Below are positions 9,460-17,809 of a stretch of DNA of 60,210 nucleotides, in pieces. Each line of letters opens with the position of its first letter. The first letter of the stretch is position 1. The translations under genes and the position numbers were made by a program. Below the pieces are notes generated by a model, which did not search any database, was not told the DNA's origin, and saw nothing but the letters and a program-made list of their open reading frames with translations. Source of the DNA: Mycolicibacterium pyrenivorans (GTDB lineage Bacteria; Actinomycetota; Actinomycetes; Mycobacteriales; Mycobacteriaceae). The stretch spans positions 42,222 to 102,431 of the forward strand of contig NZ_JACKSH010000024.1 of NCBI RefSeq assembly GCF_025821625.1, given 5' to 3'.

Positions 9460-10638
9460 ATGCCTCTGGTCTCGGCCGACGCCCCCATCGTCACCTCGGA
9501 TTTTGTCGCCGGATTGGCCGAGCGCGCGGCCGAGGCCGAGCGGCTGCGCCGACTCCCGGCGGCGACGCTCGCCGACCCCGTCACTTCCGAGTTCGTCGAG
9601 GTGCTGGTTCCGGCCCGCTACGGGGGTACACAGGCACCGTTTCCGGCCATCCTCGACCCGGTGCGGCGGATGGCCCACGGCTGCGCTTCCAGCGCCTGGA
9701 CGCTCGGCTTCTACGCCTTGCACAACTGGATGCTCGCCCTCTTCGGCGAGCAGGCGCAGAGCGAGGCGTTCGCCACGCGCCCGTTCCTGGCCCCCGCACC
9801 GCTGGCACCGACCGGACGGGGCGTCGGCTGCGAGGGGGGCATCCGGCTGTCGGGCCGGTGGTCCTTGGCGACGGGCGTGATGGACGGAAACTGGATCATC
9901 GTGGGCGCGCTGTGCGAACGCGAGGCGGGAGACCCCGGCACGATCCATCCGGTGCTGGCGCTGCTGCCGATCGAAAACGTCCGCATCGAGGATGTGTGGC
10001 ACACCGACGGCATGCGCGCGACCGGCTCCAACGACGTCGTGATCGACGACGCCTTCGTGCCGGCCCATCGCCTCGTAGCCGTGTCCGACATCTATATGGG
10101 CACCGCACCGGGCGCGGCGCTGCACGATGCCGAGACCTATCGCTGGCCGATGGTTCCCGCGCTGGCGCTGCTGGCCGCGATGCCCGCTCTCGGTAGTGCC
10201 GAGCGCGCCGCGGACATCTATGCGGAGCGGCTCTCGCAGCGGTTCCTGGCGTACGAGGGTGTCATGCAGAAGGACAAGCCGGTGGCCTCCGTGCATCTCG
10301 GGCAGGCGCTGGTACGGCTACGCGCGCTGCGCGGGCTGCTGGCCGACACCGTGGGCGAGATCGGGTCGATCGTCGCCGCAGGCGACCCGGTCGACCGCCC
10401 GGTGCGCGGCCAGGCGCGACTGGCGGCCGCACACATCGTGCACGAGTCGCGCGTGGTGATCGGCGATCTGCTCGGGGCATCGGGGGCCAGCGCACATTTC
10501 CTGGACAACCCGCTGCAGCGCATCAAACGCGACGTCGACGTCATCGCCGGCCATGTCGTGTTCGACTACGACACCGGCCGTGAACTCGCCGGAGCCCTGA
10601 CAATGGGGATACCGATCCCACGCACCGCGATGGTGTGA
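9460..10638 (+). CDS. class D flavin-dependent monooxygenase (HsaA/HpaB-like oxygenase)
   Basis: 392 residues with an acyl-CoA-dehydrogenase-like fold. Features of the reduced-flavin-dependent hydroxylases (HsaA, HpaC-partnered oxygenases) are visible: a short N-terminal helical domain, GGTQAPF near residue 51, a beta domain with LSGRWSLATGVMDGNW, and RATGSNDVVIDDAFVP. It lacks the C-terminal EGT-type signature of true dehydrogenases. Such enzymes need a separate flavin reductase, and none is adjacent. The operator at 9429 implies substrate-responsive control by the preceding TetR protein. An acyl-CoA dehydrogenase function is the main alternative. Confidence 0.72.
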   Translation: MPLVSADAPIVTSDFVAGLAERAAEAERLRRLPAATLADPVTSEFVEVLVPARYGGTQAPFPAILDPVRRMAHGCASSAWTLGFYALHNWMLALFGEQAQSEAFATRPFLAPAPLAPTGRGVGCEGGIRLSGRWSLATGVMDGNWIIVGALCEREAGDPGTIHPVLALLPIENVRIEDVWHTDGMRATGSNDVVIDDAFVPAHRLVAVSDIYMGTAPGAALHDAETYRWPMVPALALLAAMPALGSAERAADIYAERLSQRFLAYEGVMQKDKPVASVHLGQALVRLRALRGLLADTVGEIGSIVAAGDPVDRPVRGQARLAAAHIVHESRVVIGDLLGASGASAHFLDNPLQRIKRDVDVIAGHVVFDYDTGRELAGALTMGIPIPRTAMV

Positions 10639-10663
10639 GCCCGGAATCTCAGGAAGGAACCGC

Positions 10664-11053
10664 ATGGCCGAGACCATCCGCGACCGCGTCACCAAGTTCT
10701 TCCAGAAGAACTTCGCCAACCAGGTGATGCGGCGCATGCCGTTCCAGACGCTGCTCGAGACGACCGGACGAAAATCCGGCGAACCCCGACGCACCCCGCT
10801 GGGCGGCCGCCGGATCGGTGACGAGTTCTGGTTCGTCTCGGAGTTCGGCGAGAATTCGCAGTATGTGCGCAATATCAAGGCGAATCCCGATGTGCGGGTG
10901 AGGTTGAACGGTCGCTGGCATCGAGGCACGGCGCATCTGCTGCCCGATGACGACCCCCGGGCGCGGATGAAGATCCTGCCTGGGTACAACAACCTCGGCG
11001 TCCGCACGTTCGGGACGAACCTGCTGACGGTGCGCGTCGACCTGATCGACTGA
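10664..11053 (+). CDS. DDN-family (F420-dependent nitroreductase-like) protein
   Basis: 129 residues. TTGRKSGEPRRTPL (about residues 26-39) is the hallmark of the actinobacterial deazaflavin-dependent nitroreductase / F420-binding split-barrel family, which includes the pretomanid-activating enzyme Ddn. The N-terminus is amphipathic, which suggests peripheral membrane association. Reported activities in the family are F420H2-dependent quinone or nitro reduction. It follows the monooxygenase by 25 bp with a good AGGAAGG ribosome-binding site, so it is probably part of the same TetR-controlled unit. Confidence 0.82.
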   Translation: MAETIRDRVTKFFQKNFANQVMRRMPFQTLLETTGRKSGEPRRTPLGGRRIGDEFWFVSEFGENSQYVRNIKANPDVRVRLNGRWHRGTAHLLPDDDPRARMKILPGYNNLGVRTFGTNLLTVRVDLID

Positions 11054-11066
11054 GCGACAACGCTAT

Positions 11067-12466
11067 TCACGGTCCTTGGTCGTCTTCGGGGAGTAGGTAG
11101 CGGTCGGGATGGTGGTAGTTGTTGACTCGTCGCTGGCCTGTGTCGAGCGTTGGTGGTGGGAGCCATTCGGTGCGGCCGTCGGGGCGTTTGCGGGTGGTCC
11201 AGCCGGTTTTCTCGATGAGCCGGTTGTCGGGTCCGCAGGCGAAGGTCAGCTCGTCGATATTGGTGTGGCCGTCGTTCTTCCAATCGGTGACCGCATGATG
11301 AGCCTGGCACCAGTAGCCCGGCGCGGTGCAGCCTGGTCGCGTGCAACCCCGGTCCCGGGCATGGAGCACGATCCGCTGCGCGGCTGACGCCAACCGCTTC
11401 GTGCGGCCCAGATACAGCCCCGGTCCCGGGCATGGAGCACGATCCGCTGCGCGGCTGACGCCAACCGCTTCGTGCGGCCCAGATACAGCGACTCGCTGGT
11501 GTGCTTGTCGTAGATGTAGAGATAGTGGTAGGCACGGGCGGCCATCCGGATCAGCGTCCGGATCGGCAACCGGGTGCCGCCGCCGGTGACCGCCAGCCCC
11601 GCACCCTTCTCGAGGTCTTGCACCGTCGCGGTGGCGATCACGGTGACGGGTAGCCCGTTGTGTTTTCCGAGATCTCCAGACATCAACGCCATCTGTCCCA
11701 TCGCGACGAGCGCGTCGTGGTTGCGCTGAGCCTGGGTGCGCAGATCCGGGCCTGCAGTCTCGTCCTCGGGCAGGCTCATGCCCGGTGCGGCCAGCTTCGC
11801 CAGCACCGCCTCGACCACCGCCCGCGCTTGGGCGGTCAGGGTTCCCCTGACCCCGCACGTCCCGTCGCGTCGCTGCGGACCCAACGTCAAGCCCCGCTTA
11901 CGCGCCTGCTCCTTCTCCGAGGGTTCGGGGCCGTCCTGGTCGATCATCATCAACAACTGCCCAGCGGCCGCGTCCAACTCCGCAGGCCCTACTCCGGCGG
12001 CCAACTGCGCCAGTTGGGTGTCGGCGACCTCACGGGTCCCGACATCGACCCACGACGGCAGGTCCTTGTGGAACTTGGCGATGATCTCGACGTGTTCGGG
12101 CCCGATCAACCCGGCGGCCTGGGCAGCGGCGGCGGCTTCCCACCGCGGCGCCAACACCTGCCCGGTCATCGCGCGGCGCGGCCCCAGATTCGCGGCCTGC
12201 TCCAGGCGAGCGCCGGCGTCTTTCGTCGAGATCCGCAACGCCGTGGCGAGCACCTCCTTCCACGACGACTCACCCAGCGCGCTGGGTTCGGTCTCGGCCG
12301 CCAGCCGATTCAGAATCCGATGCTCGAGCGTCGGCACCGACCACACCGCCGCGGTCAACTCCGCGAGCAGACCGACCAGCTCGCGATGGGTCAGCTCGTC
12401 ACACATCTCGCCCAGCACGGCGAGCTGCGACTTGATCGCCTCGATCGCGCTGGACACCTCACTCAT
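11067..12466 (-). pseudogene. HNH endonuclease of the 13E12/DUF222 family, disrupted by a 71-bp tandem duplication
   Basis: The reading frame from ATG 12466 encodes the long DUF222 domain. It reaches YLGRTKRLASAAQRIVLHAR and then enters the second copy of a perfect 71-bp direct repeat (11347-11488). Because 71 is not a multiple of three, the frame is lost before the nuclease motif. The missing part is intact in another frame and has the HNH signature (CTRPGCTAPGYWCQAHHAVTDW, then a C-x3-N element). Removing one copy leaves 1329 nt, exactly 443 codons, so the ancestor was a 442-residue protein. An exact SOS box lies 3 bp upstream of the start codon. Mycobacterial 13E12 members are known LexA targets; their function is unclear. 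Confidence 0.85.
11347..11488. repeat. perfect 71-bp tandem duplication inside the HNH gene
   Basis: Positions 11347-11417 and 11418-11488 are identical and directly abutting. Each copy begins CCCCGGTCCCGGGC and ends CAGATACAG. The duplication causes the frameshift in the HNH gene, and precise loss of one copy would restore it. Confidence 0.93.
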
Positions 12467-12469
12467 AAA

Positions 12470-12485
12470 TCGAACACTAGTTCGA
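12470..12485 (-). promoter_or_regulatory. SOS box (LexA operator), exact consensus
   Basis: TCGAACACTAGTTCGA matches the mycobacterial/Gram-positive SOS box TCGAAC-N4-GTTCGA at every defined position. It ends 3 bp before the ATG of the HNH gene, so LexA bound here would block transcription or initiation. Damage-dependent derepression of the HNH gene is expected. Confidence 0.9.
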
Positions 12486-12563
12486 CCCACCGACAAGTAT
12501 CCCGCACAGAAAGCGGAGAAACCAAAGTGACAGAAGAGGTTTGAGTCGGCAGGACAGATGCGT

Positions 12564-12586
12564 GGCCGACCGTTGACTGGTCGGCC
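12564..12586. repeat. inverted repeat in the divergent HNH / dioxygenase intergenic region
   Basis: GGCCGACC and GGTCGGCC are perfect 8-bp arms with a 7-bp spacer (GTTGACT). The repeat lies between the SOS box and the palindrome at 12591. It could be a second regulator site or a leader hairpin of the dioxygenase transcript. Confidence 0.55.
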
Positions 12587-12590
12587 CAGA

Positions 12591-12610
12591 TAAAACTAAT
12601 GTCAGTTTTA
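12591..12610 (+). promoter_or_regulatory. AT-rich operator palindrome of the catabolic operon
   Basis: TAAAACT and AGTTTTA are perfect 7-bp arms around a 6-bp spacer. The site lies 25 bp before the dioxygenase start codon in otherwise GC-rich DNA. The only TetR gene in the operon (17153) is the likeliest ligand-responsive regulator. Confidence 0.7.
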
Positions 12611-12635
12611 CTTTTGGATCGGCAGAAGGGCACCC

Positions 12636-13739
12636 ATGGAATCGTTCGTCCACCTTCGCAAGGGCAAGACGCCACGGCGGCTGCACGCCGACCTCGAAGG
12701 CCTCAAAGACGACGAACTCGGTCGCGGTGGCTTCACCGGTCGCACGGCCAGCCTGTATCGCCGTCACGACCCGACGGCGTATCGCTCGGTGGGCCCGCTG
12801 CGGCCCGTCGACGTGCTGTCGAGCGAGCTCAAGCCCGAGGACCTCTCCGACCCGCACGGCAGTCCCCTGTTGATGTTCTCGAATGTCGACTGTGAGGTGC
12901 TCCTGTCGCGCCGTGCGGCGCCGATGCCGTTCTTCGTGCGGCACATCGACGGCGATCTGCTGTGTTTCGTGCACGAGGGTGAAGGCCTCATCGAGACGGA
13001 GTTCGGACCGTTGCGCTACCGCAAGGGCGATTGGGTGTACCTGCCGAAGGCGTGCACCTGGCGGCACGTCCCCGACGAGCAGTGCACCTGGTTGATGATC
13101 CAGGCCACCGACGAGTTCCGGGTGCCGCCACCCGGGCAGCTCGGGCGTCACTTTCCGTTCGATCCGTCGCAGACGGTGATACCCGACCCGGTCGCGCACG
13201 AGGACGGCGACGGACCCAGCGCCGACGGTGAGTACGAGGTCCGGCTGATGCACTCCGGCGGGCCCACCACGCTGTACTACCAACATCATCCGTTGGACGT
13301 AGAGGGCTGGCAGGGCGACAACTTCGCCTTCACCTTCAACATCGCCGACTACAACGTCGTGACCTCCGACAGCGTGCACCTCCCTCCCACGGTGCACTTG
13401 TTCATGCAGGCCACCGGCGTGTACATCATGAACTTCCTGCCCAAGCCCGCCGAAGGAGTGCCCGGCACCGAGCGCACGCCGTGGTACCACCGCAACGTCG
13501 ACTTCGACGAGATCGCGTTCTTTCACGGCGGTTCCCTCTACGGCATCCCGATGCCGCCGGGGCTGATTTCGCATGCGCCCCAGGGTGTTCACCATGGCGC
13601 GCCGGAGAAGGCGCGGGAAAGAGCTCGTCGGAAGTTCGACGATTACAGGTCCGTCGACTGGCAGGTGATCGCCGTCGACACCCGCCGGCGACTGGTTCCG
13701 TCGGCGGAAATCCTGGCGAACGACCTCGGGCAGCACTGA
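12636..13739 (+). CDS. homogentisate 1,2-dioxygenase-like cupin dioxygenase
   Basis: 367 residues, shorter than classical homogentisate dioxygenases (about 430-445). The cupin core contains WYHRNVDFDEIAFF, with His285 and the acidic pair Asp291/Glu292 in the position of the iron-binding H-x5/6-E motif, followed by PQGVHHG, which would supply the third ligand. No maleylacetoacetate isomerase or fumarylacetoacetase lies nearby, so a substrate other than homogentisate is quite possible. It is the first gene of the long operon behind the palindrome at 12591. Its TGA overlaps the first unit of a three-unit micro-ORF repeat that leads to the hydrolase gene. Confidence 0.72.
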   Translation: MESFVHLRKGKTPRRLHADLEGLKDDELGRGGFTGRTASLYRRHDPTAYRSVGPLRPVDVLSSELKPEDLSDPHGSPLLMFSNVDCEVLLSRRAAPMPFFVRHIDGDLLCFVHEGEGLIETEFGPLRYRKGDWVYLPKACTWRHVPDEQCTWLMIQATDEFRVPPPGQLGRHFPFDPSQTVIPDPVAHEDGDGPSADGEYEVRLMHSGGPTTLYYQHHPLDVEGWQGDNFAFTFNIADYNVVTSDSVHLPPTVHLFMQATGVYIMNFLPKPAEGVPGTERTPWYHRNVDFDEIAFFHGGSLYGIPMPPGLISHAPQGVHHGAPEKARERARRKFDDYRSVDWQVIAVDTRRRLVPSAEILANDLGQH

Positions 13740-13834
13740 TGAGCGTTTGCGCGAAGAAGAGACGGCACTGATGAGCGTTTGCGCGAAGAAGAGACGGCAC
13801 TGATGAGCGTTTGCGCGAAGAAGAGGCAGGACTG
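13739..13834 (+). repeat. three tandem 32-bp micro-ORF repeats (dioxygenase-hydrolase junction)
   Basis: Units begin at 13739, 13771 and 13803. The first two are identical. Each is an ORF: MSVCAKKRRH, MSVCAKKRRH, MSVCAKKRQD, each ending in TGA. Every stop-start junction is TGATG (one-base overlap), including the junction with the upstream dioxygenase stop and the downstream hydrolase ATG at 13835. The GAAGAAGAG run in each unit is positioned as a ribosome-binding site for the next start. This is the same family as the arrays at 19045, 20106, 24007 and 26115. Confidence 0.92.
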
Positions 13835-15037
13835 ATGACGAGCACGGAGCAACGGCCGGCGCCCATCAAGCATGAATACCAGCGCATCCCCTATCTGGTT
13901 GCCTACCAGAACAACTCGGGCGTGCGCGACGTCTACGGCGCCGTCGCCGAGTTGGTGGTGCTGGAGAGCTACCTTCTCAAACCGGCCGTGCCGTCGGACA
14001 CCGTGCTGGTGTTCATGCATCCGATCGGCGGGGGTGCGTACCTGCCGATGATCAACGCGCTGGCCCGCGCCGGTCACCACGTCATCTACTGCAACAGCCG
14101 CTTTCGCGGCACCGATTCCGCGCTGCTGATGGAGAAGGTCGTCGAGGACCTGGGCGAGTGCATCAAGGACGCCAAGAACCGGCTCGGCTACTCCAAGGTC
14201 GTGCTCGCAGGCTGGAGCGGCGGCGGGTCGCTGTCGGTGTTCTACCAACAGCAGGCGCAGAACCCGACCGTGACCGCGAGCCCATCCGGTGACGGCCCCG
14301 ACCTCACCAAGCTCGGACTGATCCCGGCCGACGGCATCATGCTGCTCGCCGCCCACATCAGCAGACACGGCACCATGACCGAGTGGATGGACGCCTCCAT
14401 CCTCGACGAGAGCGATCCCAGCAAGCGGGATCCCGAACTCGATCTCTACAACGCCGACAATCCGAACCAGCCGCCGTACACGCCGGAGTTCCTGGACCGC
14501 TACCACCAGGCGCAGATCGCCCGGAACCGGCGCATCACCAAGTGGGTCAAGGCAAAGCTGGCCGAACTCAAGGCCGCGGGCCGACCCGATGACGAGTTCG
14601 CGTTCGTCGTACACGGCACCATGGCCGACCCCCGTTGGCTCGACCCGGCCGTCGATCCCAACGAACGCACCCCGGGAACCTGCTATCTGGGCGATCCTCA
14701 GGTGGTGAACATGAGCCCGGTGGGTCTGGCGCGGTTCTGCACGCTGCGCAGTTGGCTGTCACAGTGGAGCTATGACGACGCCAACGGCGACGCCGTGAAG
14801 TGCGGACCCGACATCGCGGTACCGGCGTTGGTGATCGGAAACCTCGCCGACGATGCCTGCACTCCGAGCCACACCCGGCGAATCTTCGAGGCGATCGGGC
14901 ACCCCGACAAGGAGATGCACGAGATCGCCGGCGCGAACCACTACTACGCCGGGGCAGACCAGCGCGACAAACTGCGCGAGGCGGTCGGCATCGCCACCGA
15001 CTGGCTGGTGCGCCACGGCTTCGCGGCCACCCCATGA
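13835..15037 (+). CDS. alpha/beta hydrolase, about 400 residues
   Basis: 400 residues from ATG 13835, the start that overlaps the last micro-ORF stop. The nucleophile elbow GWSGGG places Ser128. HPIGGGAYLP (about residues 64-73) provides the oxyanion region, and GANHYYAG near the C-terminus provides the catalytic histidine. There is no signal peptide, so it should be cytosolic. In this operon it could hydrolyse a ring-cleavage product, a lactone or an ester on the way to a CoA-activated acid. Its stop overlaps the CoA-transferase start by ATGA. Confidence 0.78.
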   Translation: MTSTEQRPAPIKHEYQRIPYLVAYQNNSGVRDVYGAVAELVVLESYLLKPAVPSDTVLVFMHPIGGGAYLPMINALARAGHHVIYCNSRFRGTDSALLMEKVVEDLGECIKDAKNRLGYSKVVLAGWSGGGSLSVFYQQQAQNPTVTASPSGDGPDLTKLGLIPADGIMLLAAHISRHGTMTEWMDASILDESDPSKRDPELDLYNADNPNQPPYTPEFLDRYHQAQIARNRRITKWVKAKLAELKAAGRPDDEFAFVVHGTMADPRWLDPAVDPNERTPGTCYLGDPQVVNMSPVGLARFCTLRSWLSQWSYDDANGDAVKCGPDIAVPALVIGNLADDACTPSHTRRIFEAIGHPDKEMHEIAGANHYYAGADQRDKLREAVGIATDWLVRHGFAATP

Positions 15038-16242
15038 CCGTCGCGACGGGACCGCTCGACGGCATCAGGGTCATTGAGGTCGGGACGCTGATCTCCGGGC
15101 CGTTCGCCGGTCGACTGCTCGGTGACATGGGCGCCGAGGTCATCAAGATCGAGCCTCCCGGTGCGCCGGATCCCCTGCGCACCTGGGGTCAGGCGGAACT
15201 CGACGGGCACCACTTCTTCTGGACCGTCCACGCCCGCAACAAGAAGGCCGTGACCCTGAACCTGCGGGAGGCCAAGGGACGCGACCTGTTCCTCGACCTC
15301 GTCGAGCGCAGCGATGTCATCGTCGAGAACTTCCGGCCGGGCACGCTCGAGAAGTGGGGTCTGGGTTACGACGTTCTGCGCGAACGTAATCGCGGGATCA
15401 TCCTGGTGCGGGTGTCCGGATACGGGCAGACCGGCCCGGACGCGCACAAAGCCGGATACGCGTCGGTCGCCGAGGCCGCCAGCGGCCTTCGGCACATGAA
15501 CGGGTTTCCCGGCGGGCCTCCCCCGCGGCTGGCGTTGTCGCTCGGCGACAGCCTCGCCGGGATGTTCGCCGCCCAGGGCGCGTTGGCCGCACTGTACCGC
15601 CGTTCGGTGACCGGCGAGGGCCAGGTGGTCGACGCGGCGCTGACCGAATCATGTCTGGCGGTGCAGGAATCCGCCATCCCGGATTACGACGTCGGCGGCG
15701 TGGTGCGAGGCCCGTCGGGCACTCGCCTCGAGGGCATCGCACCGTCGAACATCTACCCGACCGCCGACGGCAGCTGGGTGGTGATCGCGGCCAACCAGGA
15801 CACCGTTTTCCGCAGGTTGTGCGAGGCGATGGGCCAGCCCGAACTCGCTTCCGACGAGCGGTTCTCCAACCATGTCGCACGGGGCCGTAACCAGGACGAG
15901 CTCGACAAGATCATCGGATCCTGGGCCGCCGAACGGCAACCCGCCGACATCATCGCGACACTCTCGCAGGCCGGCGTGATCAGCGGTCCGATCAACACCG
16001 TCGCCGAGGTGGTCGAGGATCCTCAGCTGCAGGCTCGCGGGATGATCGCCGACCACTGGGATGAACGCATCGGACGCAACGTGAAGGGCCCGGGAGTGGT
16101 CCCGGTGCTCTCCGAGACGCCAGGAACCATCCGCTACGCCGGCTCGGCACGGCCAGGCCAGCACAACGACGAGGTCTACCGCGGCTTGCTCGGCAAGAGC
16201 GATGCCGAACTCGAGGAGCTACGGACGGAGGGGGTGTTATGA
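15034..16242 (+). CDS. CaiB/BaiF family (class III) CoA-transferase
   Basis: 402 residues. The N-terminal Rossmann part (GPLDGIRVIEVGTLISGPFA, GAEVIKIEPP) and VENFRPGTLEKWGLGYDVL are standard for the family. The catalytic aspartate is expected at Asp200 in VVDAALTES. The enzyme would activate an acid by moving CoA from succinyl-CoA or another donor. It is translationally coupled on both sides by ATGA overlaps, with the hydrolase upstream and the lyase downstream, implying fixed stoichiometry within a single pathway. Confidence 0.87.
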   Translation: MTVATGPLDGIRVIEVGTLISGPFAGRLLGDMGAEVIKIEPPGAPDPLRTWGQAELDGHHFFWTVHARNKKAVTLNLREAKGRDLFLDLVERSDVIVENFRPGTLEKWGLGYDVLRERNRGIILVRVSGYGQTGPDAHKAGYASVAEAASGLRHMNGFPGGPPPRLALSLGDSLAGMFAAQGALAALYRRSVTGEGQVVDAALTESCLAVQESAIPDYDVGGVVRGPSGTRLEGIAPSNIYPTADGSWVVIAANQDTVFRRLCEAMGQPELASDERFSNHVARGRNQDELDKIIGSWAAERQPADIIATLSQAGVISGPINTVAEVVEDPQLQARGMIADHWDERIGRNVKGPGVVPVLSETPGTIRYAGSARPGQHNDEVYRGLLGKSDAELEELRTEGVL

Positions 16243-17144
16243 GCGACCTGCCCGGCCACGTCGACATCCGCGACGTGTCGCTGCGCGACGGCCTGCAGAT
16301 CGAAGACCCGATCCCGTTGTCCGCCAAGCTTGAACTGCTCGCGGCCATCGCGGCCACCGGTGTGCGGGAGATGGAGGCGACGGCCTTCGTCTCCCCGTCG
16401 AAGGTCCCTGCGCTGGCCGATGCGGCCGAGCTCGCCGCCGAACTGCACAACTTCAGCGACATCGAGTTCTCCGCACTGGTGGCCAGCCCGAACGGAGCCA
16501 AGCGCGCGATCGCCTCGGGCCTGCGCTCGATCGAATACGTGGTGTCGGCCGCCGACGGGCACAGCCGCGCCAACGTCGGCCGTACGTCGGCGGAGGCAAC
16601 CGCGCAGATCCCCGAGATCGTCGCGATCGTCCACGACTGCGACGCCACGGTCGAGGTCATCGTCGCCACCGCCTGGGACTGCCCGTTCGACGGACCGACC
16701 GACCCGCAGCGGGTCTCGGACATCGTCACCGCCGCCACCGATGCCGGGGTCGACCGGCTCGCGATCGCCGACACCATCGGCACCGCCACACCGAGGCGGG
16801 TCAGCGAGCTGATCGCCCTCGTTCGGCCCAGGATCGGCGACATTCCGCTGGGCGCGCACTTCCACAACACCCGCGGGACGGGTCTGGCGAGCGCCTACGC
16901 AGCCGTCGCCTCCGGTGTCACCCGGCTGGACGCGTCCGTCGGCGGACTCGGCGGATGTCCGTTCGCGCCAGGCGCGAGCGGCAACATCGCCGTCGAGGAT
17001 CTGGTGTACCTGTTGCGGGACAGCGGAGTTCATGTCGACGTGGACCTGCAGGCGGCCATCGACGCCGCCCGCGTCGCGCAGGACGCGGTGGGGCACGGAC
17101 TTCCCAGCGCACTGCTGCGCGCAGGCGACCGGATCCTGGGCTAG
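16239..17144 (+). CDS. hydroxymethylglutaryl-CoA lyase family protein
   Basis: 301 residues, the family length. Catalytic and metal-binding signatures are intact: RDGLQ at 16-20, HFHN with His207 and His209, and the loop GGLGGCPFAPGASGN with active-site Cys240. The chemistry is retro-aldol or Claisen cleavage of a 3-hydroxy-3-methylglutaryl-CoA-like substrate to acetyl-CoA plus a keto acid. It overlaps the CoA-transferase by ATGA, so the transferred CoA ester is a plausible precursor of its substrate. No leucine-pathway carboxylase is present nearby, so a specialised 3-hydroxyacyl-CoA may be the true substrate. Confidence 0.85.
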   Translation: MSDLPGHVDIRDVSLRDGLQIEDPIPLSAKLELLAAIAATGVREMEATAFVSPSKVPALADAAELAAELHNFSDIEFSALVASPNGAKRAIASGLRSIEYVVSAADGHSRANVGRTSAEATAQIPEIVAIVHDCDATVEVIVATAWDCPFDGPTDPQRVSDIVTAATDAGVDRLAIADTIGTATPRRVSELIALVRPRIGDIPLGAHFHNTRGTGLASAYAAVASGVTRLDASVGGLGGCPFAPGASGNIAVEDLVYLLRDSGVHVDVDLQAAIDAARVAQDAVGHGLPSALLRAGDRILG

Positions 17145-17152
17145 CAGCGAAC

Positions 17153-17773
17153 GTGCCCGCCCTCCCGTCAGGAACGCTGAGCGCCAAAGGCCAACAGACC
17201 CGGTTGGCAATCGAGCAGGCCGCGCGGAAGCTGTTCGCCGAACGCGGTTTTCACGGGACCACCCTCGGCGACATCACCTCGGGGGCGGGCAGGTCGCCTG
17301 CGGTGTTCTACCGGTATTTCGCCGACAAGGAGGATCTGCTCGCGGCGTTGGCCCAGTCGTTCCTGCGCGAGGTGGTGACACCGTCGGGGCTGAGCCTGCA
17401 GTTGCCGGAGTCGCCCGACGACGATGCGTTTTTCACCGCGGTGGTGACCGGGTACTGGACGATGTTCAAGCAGAACATCGGAATCATGATCGCGGTGGCC
17501 CAGCTTGCGACGACCCAGCCACGGTTCGCGGCGCTGCAGAACGAGTTCCGCCGCTTCGGCGTGGACATCGTCGCCGCATCGGTGCGGCGCGCGCAGGAGC
17601 AGGGCTACGCCGCCGAGCTCGAGCCCGAGTACACCGCGGCCGCGATCGCGTTGCTCTTCGAGAACTTCACCACCGTCTTCGTGGGGACTCCCGGCCTCGG
17701 TATCGACATCGATGATGAGAACGCCATCGCCACGCTGTCACGGATCTGGAAGAAGACGCTGTACGGGTTTTAG
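17153..17773 (+). CDS. TetR-family regulator within the catabolic operon
   Basis: 206 residues from GTG 17153 (VPALPSGTLSAKGQQTR); longer in-frame extensions run back into the lyase gene and are not credible. The helix-turn-helix is TTLGDITSGAGRSPAVFYRYF (about residues 41-61). It is embedded between the lyase (8 bp gap) and the acyl-CoA dehydrogenase (36 bp gap), an arrangement typical of autoregulated catabolic operons. Its likely operator is the TAAAACT/AGTTTTA palindrome at 12591. The ligand is probably a CoA thioester of the pathway, which is inference. Confidence 0.83.
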   Translation: MPALPSGTLSAKGQQTRLAIEQAARKLFAERGFHGTTLGDITSGAGRSPAVFYRYFADKEDLLAALAQSFLREVVTPSGLSLQLPESPDDDAFFTAVVTGYWTMFKQNIGIMIAVAQLATTQPRFAALQNEFRRFGVDIVAASVRRAQEQGYAAELEPEYTAAAIALLFENFTTVFVGTPGLGIDIDDENAIATLSRIWKKTLYGF

Positions 17774-17809
17774 CTCGACTGTCAATGGAGACCGTCCAAA
17801 GGAGACACA

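Noticed and set aside
13739..13834. CRISPR array
   Set aside because: The 32-bp units abut without spacers and occur at several separate loci between genes, so they are tandem repeats and not CRISPR repeats.
13643..14614. Minus-strand ORF covering the repeat array and hydrolase gene
   Set aside because: It arises from antisense reading of the hydrolase and the micro-ORF repeats. There is no conserved motif and no start signal.
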